From Deltaproteobacteria bacterium (lineage in GTDB: Bacteria; Desulfobacterota; Desulfobacteria; Desulfobacterales; B30-G6): 15,537 bases of DNA. Location: positions 1 through 15,537 of the forward strand of contig JAFDAT010000123.1 in the NCBI GenBank assembly GCA_019313725.1. The letters run 5' to 3'. A program made the position numbers and the translations under genes. Positions 1 through 4,534 of the stretch are shown one piece after another; the first letter of the stretch is position 1; each line of letters starts with the position of its first letter. Under the pieces are notes generated by a model. It was not told where the DNA came from and made no database searches. It was given only the letters and a program-made list of their open reading frames with translations.

Positions 1-2
1 TG

Positions 3-539
3 TCACCGGCCAATCGCTATGGCGGCTTCAAGGCCCTGCGAACCCGATGGAAAAATCACTGCCAATCAACTTTATTGCGCCCGGTGTTGCTCATTGACGA
101 GGCACAGCAGGTCTCTAACGAGTGTCTGACCGAACTGCGCTTGCTGCAAAGCCATCACTTCGACTCGCAAAGCCTTCTGTTTACCATCCTGTGCGGTGAC
201 GGTCGACTGCCCGAACGGTTCAGAACCGCTGAACTGTTGCCCCTGGGAAGCCGTATCGGGCCACGGCTTGCGCTCTCACCACTGTCTCCTGAGCAACTGC
301 AAGACTTTCTAAATTTTGCACTCGATCAGGCTGGCAATGGGCAACTGATGACCTCTGAGCTGATCCGCACCCTGGCAGCTCATGCCGCCAATAACCTGCG
401 CGTGCTCAACCAAATGGCTGCCGAAATGCTTGTTGCAGCGGCTGGACGCAACCTACCACGCATTGATGAATCGCTGTTTTTTGAATTGTTCTCACCGACA
501 GGGTCCAAACCTCGGCGCAACAATCATCTTAAAAAATAG
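3..539 (+). CDS. ExeA/TniB-like AAA ATPase, 3' part (5' end outside window)
   Basis: The reading frame is open from the first bases of the window to a TAG stop, so this is the C-terminal ~178 residues of a longer protein; the Walker A motif would lie upstream. The Walker B motif is visible as VLLIDEAQ, followed by the LTELRLLQ segment and a sensor-like region with LPERFR and SRIGPRLALSPLS. This order is typical of the ExeA / TniB / AAA_22 family, small ATPases that are often encoded next to a DDE transposase and act as its target-selection or transposition helper; a few members work in secretion. The end of an insertion element is the more likely setting, because an accessory region follows and no secretion genes are seen. 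The ATG-like start commonly predicted inside (TTG at 75) is not the real start. No terminal inverted repeat could be recognised downstream. Family assignment is fairly sure; the transposon role is inferred. Confidence 0.75.
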   Translation, partial: SPANRYGGFKALRTRWKNHCQSTLLRPVLLIDEAQQVSNECLTELRLLQSHHFDSQSLLFTILCGDGRLPERFRTAELLPLGSRIGPRLALSPLSPEQLQDFLNFALDQAGNGQLMTSELIRTLAAHAANNLRVLNQMAAEMLVAAAGRNLPRIDESLFFELFSPTGSKPRRNNHLKK

Positions 540-557
540 CTGCTTGGTTGGATAAGA

Positions 558-586
558 TGGATATGCATACGTCGAAAGGCTAAAAT
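558..586 (+). promoter_or_regulatory. Candidate sigma70 promoter for a small RNA
   Basis: A TGGATA hexamer (558-563) and a TAAAAT hexamer (581-586) are separated by 17 bases, matching the sigma70 consensus at 4 of 6 and 5 of 6 positions. Transcription would begin near 593. No protein-coding start follows; a terminator lies at 711-751. Confidence 0.4.
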
Positions 587-592
587 AATTGC

Positions 593-751
593 CAAATTGC
601 AGATCGTTCATACGGTCTTGCTACGATTGCCCGGTGAAACGGAGATGGGCTCTGCTGGGGAGCAACCTATCGAGGGATAGCCGGGTGCAGGTGGCATTGA
701 ATAATGCCCCAGAGGGAAACAGTATTTGATAATCGCTGTTTCCCTCTTTTT
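593..751 (+). ncRNA. Possible structured small RNA (unrecognised)
   Basis: This stretch contains no convincing ORF but is dense in complementary segments: TGCT/AGCA (653-656/661-664), CTATC/GATAG (667-671/676-680), GGCATT/AATGCC (693-698/703-708), and the terminator stem at 711-747. An alternative fold pairs TTGCT (618-622) with AGCAA (661-665) and GCCCGG (629-634) with CCGGGT (681-686). These two helices cross, giving an H-type pseudoknot. The topology and the GGGGAGC segment are faintly like the ZTP riboswitch, but no gene follows the terminator, so a riboswitch is not supported. It could equally be a transposon-end structure or a trans-acting RNA; several GGA triplets fall in or near hairpin loops. 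The family is not recognised; boundaries are those of the candidate promoter and the terminator. Confidence 0.35.
711..751 (+). terminator. Rho-independent terminator
   Basis: A perfect 12-bp stem (711-722 with 736-747) closes a 13-base loop and runs directly into a T-rich tract from 747. The T tract is only on the + strand side, so it ends rightward transcription, either of the ATPase gene or of the RNA candidate before it. Confidence 0.85.
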
Positions 752-791
752 ATATTATTCAAGCCTTCCTGCCTATGCCTTAAAAACCCAA

Positions 792-893
792 TCAGATAAG
801 AGCGCGAAGCGCTTCCGAATTCTTCCATGCAAGGCCAGCAACTAGCCTGACCACGTTTCCATCAATTTGTGAGTCCGCTCTCACTTTTATCAT
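792..893 (-). CDS. Possible 33-residue peptide
   Basis: A small leftward ORF starts with ATG at 893-891, preceded at normal distance by GGAAGG, and ends at TGA. An in-frame TAA lies just upstream, so it cannot be part of a longer frame. The product begins MIKVRAD and has a hydrophobic middle (VVRLVAGLAW). It lies 132 bases beyond the stop of the zinc-ribbon gene in the same direction. It resembles no family I know; an ORF this short could easily occur by chance. Confidence 0.2.
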   Translation of the reverse strand: MIKVRADSQIDGNVVRLVAGLAWKNSEALRALI

Positions 894-1025
894 CCTTCCT
901 TACACCCTTTCGCTTTCTTAGACAGATTTTATCCTTACGAACAACAGCGCACACCTTTGGGCTATAATATTCTTTGCAATTGGCATGGTTAGATAGCGGA
1001 CATTCTGGATAAGCTTTTGACAATT

Positions 1026-1196
1026 TTAATCCTCTTTCCGGATCTCATCTATCCAATTATCAAACATATCTTGGTACGTATCCAATTCTGTCTCACGCTT
1101 GCAGAATGGGCAGGATACCACCTTAAGATCATTTACCCTTGTTAATTTCGCTCTGCCGCCACAGAAGATGCAGACCATGCGCCTTTCAGTTTCCAT
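1026..1196 (-). CDS. Zinc-ribbon-like microprotein, 56 aa
   Basis: This 56-residue protein has two CxxC knuckles, C9-x2-C12 and C29-x2-C32, the spacing of a small zinc ribbon, followed by an acidic, aromatic C-terminal helix (residues about 37-56). It is too short for routine ORF calling but well supported: the ATG overlaps the end of the upstream IHF gene by 11 bases, and a GGGAGAAGG ribosome binding site lies a few bases before it inside the IHF coding sequence, implying translational coupling. Proteins of this shape usually bind one zinc ion and act as nucleic-acid or protein adaptors. The sequence does not say which, and no specific function is assigned. Being co-translated with a nucleoid protein makes a DNA-related role plausible but unproven. 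Confidence 0.7.
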   Translation of the reverse strand: METERRMVCIFCGGRAKLTRVNDLKVVSCPFCKRETELDTYQDMFDNWIDEIRKED

Positions 1197-1470
1197 TGAC
1201 CTTCTCCCGTAGCTTCCCAGAACAGTTGAACGTCACAACCTTCCTTGGCCTCAGCATCATGTCATCACCAGTACTGGGATTACGCCCCCTACGCTCACCC
1301 TTCTCATTGACACAGAACTTTCCAAATCCGCTTACCAGGATATCCTCACCGGGCTCGAGCGTTGATTTGATGATCTCCAGGAGGGATTCAGTTATTTGTG
1401 TGGCTTGATGTTTCTTGAATCCGAGATCATCTGTGAGTTTTTCAACAATATCGGCTTTTGTAAGGGTCAT
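1186..1470 (-). CDS. ihfA: Integration host factor alpha-type (HU/IHF family) protein
   Basis: This 94-residue protein is a standard-length member of the DNABII family, nucleoid proteins that dimerise and bend DNA sharply. The N-terminal helices start with MTLTKADIVEKL as in IHF-alpha. The SGFGKF turn is at residues 47-52, the DNA-intercalating arm tip GRNPSTG at 62-68 with its proline at 65, and RPRKVVTF at 74-81. TLTKA and VVTF favour IHF-alpha over HU, although bacteria of this group carry several paralogues and the partner subunit is not in the window. The ATG at 1470 is preceded by a strong AAAGGAGC. It sits 15 bases after the STAS-like gene and overlaps the zinc-ribbon gene, so it is the third gene of a leftward operon rather than next to pheT or rpsA, where ihfA and ihfB often lie. 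This copy may therefore be a secondary, specialised one. Confidence 0.88.
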   Translation of the reverse strand: MTLTKADIVEKLTDDLGFKKHQATQITESLLEIIKSTLEPGEDILVSGFGKFCVNEKGERRGRNPSTGDDMMLRPRKVVTFNCSGKLREKVNGN

Positions 1471-1485
1471 GGAAGCTCCTTTGTA

Positions 1486-1860
1486 TTATTCTTCAATCCA
1501 TTCAATTGCCTCTTCATGTGTCCTGAATACCATCAGGTCTCTTTGCTCACCGGCCGTATACGCTTCAAAAGTTCTTGCAAGACCAAATTCAATATCTTGG
1601 GGAGCAACGACCGCGGTCTTTCCACCTTTCATCACATCCTCATTTTCAAGGGAAAGATTCGCTATTTGATTAAGTTGGTCCGGTAATAAAGACCCTGTTG
1701 AGGCTTCCATTAGGTCCCAGAGAACCTTCTTCGTTGGGGGTGCATCGATCCCCTCATAAAAGCGTTTCATAGCCACTGTAATCTCAGAAAAGGATAGATC
1801 TCCCTTACAAGTGAAAACGGTCAAGTCCCGGGAAGGATCTTTTTGTATGGTTATGGGCAT
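1486..1860 (-). CDS. SpoIIAA/STAS-like protein, 124 aa
   Basis: The sequence opens with a beta-strand pattern (MPITIQKDPSRDLTVFTCKG), a helix beginning at about residue 24, KKVLWDLMEAS at about 44-54 and a late VVAP strand with FEAYTAGE and FRTHEEAIEWIEE at the end. This is the layout of the SpoIIAA-like / STAS superfamily, single-domain proteins of about 120 residues found widely with unknown roles; some bind lipids or act in partner-switching. No obvious kinase-targeted serine of the SpoIIAA type can be pointed to. There is no good ribosome binding site before its ATG; it starts 24 bases after the small RHH-like gene and may depend on translation of that gene. ihfA follows 15 bases downstream. 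Fold assignment is fairly sure; function unknown. Confidence 0.75.
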   Translation of the reverse strand: MPITIQKDPSRDLTVFTCKGDLSFSEITVAMKRFYEGIDAPPTKKVLWDLMEASTGSLLPDQLNQIANLSLENEDVMKGGKTAVVAPQDIEFGLARTFEAYTAGEQRDLMVFRTHEEAIEWIEE

Positions 1861-1884
1861 GATCTGCAGTTTTGAGATTGAGGG

Positions 1885-2061
1885 TTATTCGGATTCTTTT
1901 TCTTTCGGATCTTCTTCGCGCCAGTCGATACCGTGCTCTTTCAGAAGCCTGTCAGCCCCTTTCTTCAACAGGCTGGCTACGCTTGTAAACTCATGCTTTG
2001 CGAGTTCTTCAAGCGCCTTCTTCATTCGAGCATCTAACCTTAGTGACACCGGCTTATCCAT
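1885..2061 (-). CDS. Ribbon-helix-helix-like small protein, 58 aa
   Basis: The 58-residue product starts MDKPVSLRLDARMKKALEEL, a short strand with alternating residues (VSLRLD) followed by two helices (RMKKALEELAKHE and TSVASLLKKGADRLLKEHG). This is the ribbon-helix-helix / CopG-type arrangement used by small DNA-binding repressors and antitoxins, and it ends in an acidic, lysine-rich tail. It is the first gene of the leftward cluster with the STAS-like, IHF and zinc-ribbon genes, and its start is only about 30 bases from the divergent promoter region at 2092-2135, so autoregulation or regulation of the rightward genes is a reasonable inference. The ribosome binding site before ATG 2061 is weak. 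No toxin-type gene is recognisable beside it, so an antitoxin role is not claimed. Confidence 0.6.
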   Translation of the reverse strand: MDKPVSLRLDARMKKALEELAKHEFTSVASLLKKGADRLLKEHGIDWREEDPKEKESE

Positions 2062-2091
2062 GCCGTTCTAACTAATAGATTTTGTATTGCA

Positions 2092-2113
2092 GGTCAAATA
2101 ATATTTATTGACA
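2092..2113. promoter_or_regulatory. Inverted repeat between divergent genes (possible operator)
   Basis: GTCAA (2093-2097) and TTGAC (2108-2112) form an inverted repeat with an AT-only 10-base centre. The right arm is part of the -35 hexamer of the rightward promoter. The left arm read leftward gives TTGACC, a -35-like hexamer facing the RHH-like gene, although no good leftward -10 is seen. The spacing suits a dimeric repressor. Confidence 0.35.
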
Positions 2114-2135
2114 TGTAGCTAAATGTAGTGATAAT
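2108..2135 (+). promoter_or_regulatory. Strong sigma70-type promoter
   Basis: A perfect TTGACA (2108-2113) is followed after 16 bases by GATAAT (2130-2135), matching 11 of 12 consensus positions. It would start a transcript near 2142, with a leader of about 150 bases before the first gene at 2294. Confidence 0.7.
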
Positions 2136-2171
2136 AAAGCTATATAGATATTAAAAGTAATTATACCCAAC

Positions 2172-2281
2172 CCATATTGAAATGAAAAATCAGAATAATC
2201 ATTTACGCCTGAAGGTATCCATTCCCGTGAGGGGTGGACGGTTTCAATATGGACCGGGGAAGCCTTCGGGCGTTTTCTTTT
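2172..2281 (+). promoter_or_regulatory. Structured leader with terminator-like stem and competing pairing
   Basis: CGCCTGAAGG (2206-2215) pairs over 10 bp (one G-U) with CCTTCGGGCG (2263-2272), and the stem is followed at once by a T-rich run (2273-2281), as in an intrinsic terminator. Inside it lie an 8-bp hairpin (2218-2225 with 2231-2238, loop CGTGA) and a short second hairpin (2239-2242 with 2253-2256). Upstream, 2172-2182 is perfectly complementary over 11 bases to 2242-2252. That helix crosses the closing stem, so the two either exclude each other or form a pseudoknot. The layout is that of a transcription attenuator or riboswitch controlling the gene at 2294. It matches no riboswitch class I recognise. 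Confidence 0.5.
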
Positions 2282-2293
2282 GAAAGGGGGGGT

Positions 2294-2542
2294 ATGGAAA
2301 AACAAAATTATAGAATTGATTCTGCAGAGATTCTCAATGAGATGTGTCTGTCCATTTGCAAGCTGCAGGGGATTGGGGGGTTGTTTAGTACAGCATTCGC
2401 GACGGAGCGACAATTCACGGATCAAGAATCAAATGGGATTTCATTAATTTTAAATGGAATCGCCGATGAAATACAAGCTACAAAGAATAAAATTGAGAGT
2501 ATTGGAATGAAATCAGCCCCTCAAGATGCGGAAACATCCTGA
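2294..2542 (+). CDS. Small helical protein of unknown function, 82 aa
   Basis: The ATG at 2294 is chosen because an AAAGGGGGGG purine run lies just before it, whereas the in-frame extension to 2234 would run through the structured leader. The product (begins MEKQNYRIDSAEIL) has no signal peptide or membrane span and is predicted to be mostly helical: a first helix with CLSICKLQGIGGLF, a polar link containing TERQFTDQES, and a second amphipathic helix (ISLILNGIADEIQATKNKIESI) with heptad-like spacing. It does not match a family I can name. It is the first gene after a strong promoter and an attenuator-like leader, and a second small helical gene follows 38 bases later, so the two probably work together. 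Confidence 0.6.
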   Translation: MEKQNYRIDSAEILNEMCLSICKLQGIGGLFSTAFATERQFTDQESNGISLILNGIADEIQATKNKIESIGMKSAPQDAETS

Positions 2543-2580
2543 AGGGCCTAACCATGAACATAACGAAAGGGGGGGAGGAC

Positions 2581-2784
2581 ATGGCTGCTCAAACCCATAC
2601 CGTAATAGAAAAGATTGACAAATGCATAGGTGGTGTTGAGGTACTTAAAGCTTGTTTAGATACGATAAATGCAGATGTACCAGGGTTCCTGTATTCCGGG
2701 CTTGTAGACGTTGCAGAACGATTGCTCAGAGACATGAATGATGTTTCACAAATGGTGGATGAATTGGAGGCAACCACGGGATAG
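2581..2784 (+). CDS. Small helical protein of unknown function, 67 aa
   Basis: The start at 2581 is favoured over an in-frame ATG at 2554 because a GGGGGGAGG ribosome binding site lies directly before it. The 67-residue product (begins MAAQTHTVIEKIDKCIGGVE) is acidic and helical: a first helix ending near residue 30, a PGFLYSG turn at 34-40, and a long second helix (LVDVAERLLRDMNDVSQMVDEL). The helix-turn-helix length pattern is like that of the preceding gene and the two could be distant paralogues, though identity is too low to be sure by eye. No catalytic motif is visible. It is followed by a terminator at 2842-2889, so these two genes form a complete two-gene unit. Function unknown. Confidence 0.6.
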   Translation: MAAQTHTVIEKIDKCIGGVEVLKACLDTINADVPGFLYSGLVDVAERLLRDMNDVSQMVDELEATTG

Positions 2785-2841
2785 GCACTGCAGGCCGACA
2801 CGGGGAGATTCCCTCGCTCCCTCTTCCTGGATCCGGAACAA

Positions 2842-2889
2842 GGCTCCCACCGGAATTTCGTTGACAACGACGGTGGGGGCTATGTTTTT
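2842..2889 (+). terminator. Probable intrinsic terminator of the two-gene unit
   Basis: GCTCCCACCG (2843-2852) pairs over 10 bp (one G-U) with CGGTGGGGGC (2871-2880); an inner CGTT/AACG stem shortens the loop. TATGTTTTT follows on the + strand. The T tract is interrupted, so efficiency is uncertain. Confidence 0.6.
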
Positions 2890-2940
2890 GCGATGGCGAT
2901 TCCCCCCATGGCCCCGCCAAGAGTGGTACACCCAACTGTG

Positions 2941-3120
2941 TTACTCAAGCTTAAACCCGTCACCTATAATCCTGATGTCTGATACTGGAACCTTGCACTC
3001 AGGGGAACGCTGTCGGTGGTCAGCATCTACACGTTGTACAACCGACCGGACCCCATCACCATCAATGCAATCTACACGGCCAGTGACTCCGCACTCATCG
3101 CAAGTATATTCTTGTTTCAT
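2941..3120 (-). CDS. Cysteine-rich (CxxC) microprotein, 59 aa
   Basis: A 59-residue leftward ORF starts MKQEYTCDECGVTG, with C7-x2-C10 followed by single cysteines at C18 and C42. A GGGGGA ribosome binding site lies six bases before the ATG. The CxxC knuckle near the N-terminus and the later cysteines suggest a small zinc-binding fold, but the second knuckle is not a clean CxxC, so four-ligand zinc binding is uncertain. The remainder (VRSVVQRVDAD and VSDIRIIGDGFKLE) looks like beta strands. It lies 94 bases downstream of khpA in the same direction. I do not recognise a family. The start signal and codon pattern make it more likely real than not. Confidence 0.5.
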   Translation of the reverse strand: MKQEYTCDECGVTGRVDCIDGDGVRSVVQRVDADHRQRSPECKVPVSDIRIIGDGFKLE

Positions 3121-3214
3121 GGTATCCCCCTATATTTATATGTAGGAACAATACGCTATGGTGGATCATATAAAATGAAGGGGTCCGCGGGACAATGAGA
3201 GATTCTACCCGTGC

Positions 3215-3448
3215 CTATTCAATAATTTCAAGTATTGCACGGCCTTTCTGGGCAGTTGCGGAAGCCGCTGTTAAAATTGTCCGAATAGCGTTTGCATTGC
3301 GCCCACTTTTCCCGATTACCTTCCCAAGATCCTTTTTGGCCACCTTAAGTTCAAATATTGTTGTATTGCCGCCTTTTATTTCAGAGATCTCAACTTGTTC
3401 GGGATTATCAACCAAAGCCTGCACGATGTATTTGATCAACTCTTTCAT
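3215..3448 (-). CDS. khpA: KH-domain RNA-binding protein KhpA
   Basis: The 77-residue protein is a single type II KH domain of the KhpA/YlqC family. The GKSG loop at residues 46-49, inside VIGKSGRNANAIRTIL, is the RNA-contacting GxxG motif; the N-terminus MKELIKYIVQALVDNP is the family's usual opening and the length is normal. KhpA binds many RNAs, often with KhpB/Jag, and affects cell division and envelope functions in Gram-positive bacteria; its role in deltaproteobacteria is less clear. In many genomes it sits between rpsP and rimM. Here it stands away from ribosomal genes, with its own candidate promoter at 3514-3543. GAGGTG lies upstream of the ATG as ribosome binding site. Confidence 0.9.
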   Translation of the reverse strand: MKELIKYIVQALVDNPEQVEISEIKGGNTTIFELKVAKKDLGKVIGKSGRNANAIRTILTAASATAQKGRAILEIIE

Positions 3449-3513
3449 AGGGGCACCTCAGCGCGGCAGAAAAAGGCGTTTGAGATCTGGGCCTGTAGGA
3501 ACTCTGATTTTGA

Positions 3514-3543
3514 ATTTTACATTGTTGCTGTGCCATTTGGCAA
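3514..3543 (-). promoter_or_regulatory. Candidate promoter of khpA
   Basis: Read leftward, TTGCCA (3543-3538) and TAAAAT (3519-3514) are separated by 18 bases, each matching the sigma70 consensus at 5 of 6 positions. The khpA start lies about 65 bases downstream. Confidence 0.55.
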
Positions 3544-3560
3544 ACTTTTTTTAATTAGCC

Positions 3561-3620
3561 TTAGAAATCCACGTCCTTTGGGCGTGGTCAGAGGCAATTG
3601 GTTTTACCAAATTGCCTGCT
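3561..3620. repeat. Two tandem hairpins, possible IS200/IS605-type end
   Basis: CCACGTCC (3569-3576) pairs with GGGCGTGG (3580-3587) around a TTT loop, and four bases later AGGCAATT...AATTGCCT (3592-3599 with 3610-3617) forms a second strong hairpin with one bulged A. The first resembles the small GC-rich hairpin with TTT loop that marks the ends of IS200/IS605 and TnpB-carrying elements. No transposase or TnpB frame remains between here and 3860. The identification rests on resemblance only; other roles are possible. The rest of the 3449-3862 gap shows no gene and no other clear signal apart from the khpA promoter. Confidence 0.35.
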
Positions 3621-3862
3621 CATGTCGGTGGTGTCTTCGCTACCATGTATTACAAACCCTCAGGGCTCGAGTCGTGAATACACCCACACCTTGACCCATC
3701 CCGCCAAATCATATATACTTAATAATGAACTTAAATTGCACCGGCCCTGGCGCTGAGTACCAATATCTACACTTGAGCTGGCCTCATTCTCGACCTTTCA
3801 GTACCTTTCCATTTCGTACCATTTTTTTCAAATCTCTAATCTGATTGAAAGGAGGGCTTAAT

Positions 3863-4183
3863 ATGACTGTAAAAGTTTTGATCACACGCACTGTACCTGA
3901 GGAAAAAGGCAGGGAAATGCTCAGTCTGTTCAAAGAAATGCGATCATTAGCAGCTGATCAGCCTGGTTATATTTCTGGTGAAACGATGAAGAGCAGTGAC
4001 CGGCCGGATATATATTTGGTCATCAGTACCTGGGAAAAGCTCGGGGATTGGGAAAAATGGTTGCTGAGCAAGGAAAGGCAAAAGATTCAAGCCCAAATTG
4101 ATACCCTTCTGGGTGGAAATACAAATTATGAAATGTTTCACTATGGTTTTCGTTCGGGAACTCAGAGACCACCTGCACATTGA
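3863..4183 (+). CDS. Antibiotic biosynthesis monooxygenase (ABM) domain protein
   Basis: The 106-residue product is one ABM / dimeric alpha-beta barrel domain: an opening strand (MTVKVLITRTVPEEKG), a helix (REMLSLFKEMRSLAADQPG), the YISGET strand, DIYLVISTWEKLGDWEKWLLSKER with the conserved S-T-W, and a closing strand (NYEMFHYGF). Members include quinol monooxygenases and heme-degrading enzymes, but many have no known substrate, and nothing here fixes one. The start at 3863 follows a near-perfect GAAAGGAGGG; an in-frame ATG at 3845 would place that site inside the coding region and is rejected. It stands alone, read toward a terminator at 4231-4268. Confidence 0.8.
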   Translation: MTVKVLITRTVPEEKGREMLSLFKEMRSLAADQPGYISGETMKSSDRPDIYLVISTWEKLGDWEKWLLSKERQKIQAQIDTLLGGNTNYEMFHYGFRSGTQRPPAH

Positions 4184-4230
4184 TCGAAAAACCTGTGTTT
4201 TTGTGTTATCAAAAACGGACGCTCAGCCCT

Positions 4231-4268
4231 GAAACCCGATTTCCGGAGACGGATTTCGGGTTTTCTTT
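4231..4268 (+). terminator. Intrinsic terminator of the ABM gene
   Basis: AAACCCGA (4232-4239) pairs with TCGGGTTT (4256-4263), with an inner TCCG/CGGA stem around a GAGA loop and a symmetrical TT/TT internal loop, then TTTTCTTT. It lies 48 bases after the ABM stop. Confidence 0.85.
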
Positions 4269-4362
4269 CATTTTTATGGCATAGGATCGATTTTATTTGG
4301 AGGGTGTTTTATGCCAAAAACAGGCTAATTTGGGGGGAATAGTGGGGGGAAAGTATAATAAT

Positions 4363-4399
4363 AAAAAAGAAAAGGAGTTAGATAAGTATGTCTAACCCC
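4363..4399 (-). terminator. Intrinsic terminator of tRNA-Arg
   Basis: Read leftward, GGGGTTAGA (4399-4391) pairs over 9 bp (one G-U) with TCTAACTCC (4382-4374) around an 8-base loop and is followed by TTTTCTTTTTT. It begins 12 bases after the CCA end of the tRNA gene. Confidence 0.85.
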
Positions 4400-4411
4400 C
4401 TGTATTTATTA

Positions 4412-4487
4412 TGGTACGCCCGGCTGGGTTCGAACCAGCGGCTTTCAGCTCCGGAGGCTGACGCTCTATCCACTGAGCTACGGGCGC
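4412..4487 (-). tRNA. tRNA-Arg (anticodon CCG)
   Basis: The 76-base leftward gene folds as a full cloverleaf. The acceptor GCGCCCG pairs with CGGGCGU (first pair G-U), there is a D arm with AGCTCAGTGGATAGAGC, and the anticodon stem TCAGC/GCTGA holds the loop CTCCGGA with CCG at positions 34-36, so it reads CGG arginine codons. The T arm is GCTGG-TTCGAAC-CCAGC and the discriminator base is A. The 3' CCA is encoded. The gene has its own candidate promoter and terminator, so it is transcribed as a single tRNA even though folC lies upstream in the same direction. Confidence 0.97.
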
Positions 4488-4495
4488 ATGCGGGC

Positions 4496-4524
4496 AAAAT
4501 AATGAAACGATTCAGAGATGTCAA
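4496..4524 (-). promoter_or_regulatory. Promoter of tRNA-Arg
   Basis: Read leftward, TTGACA (4524-4519) and TATTTT (4501-4496) are spaced by 17 bases. The predicted start at about 4489 would leave only a 2-base leader before the mature tRNA, which is unusually short. Confidence 0.65.
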
Positions 4525-4534
4525 GATTAATCAG

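Noticed and set aside
593..700. ZTP riboswitch upstream of a folate or purine gene
   Set aside because: The crossing helices and a GGGGAGC segment are suggestive, but the conserved 3' segment does not match well and no gene follows before the terminator and a 270-base gap.
1885..2784. Toxin-antitoxin pair formed by the RHH-like protein and a neighbour
   Set aside because: The RHH-like gene is co-oriented with a STAS-like gene, not a toxin, and neither rightward small protein shows a toxin motif.
2746..2931. Leftward ORF of 61 codons
   Set aside because: It runs through the + strand terminator and the end of the small gene at 2581-2784, lacks a ribosome binding site and shows no family pattern.
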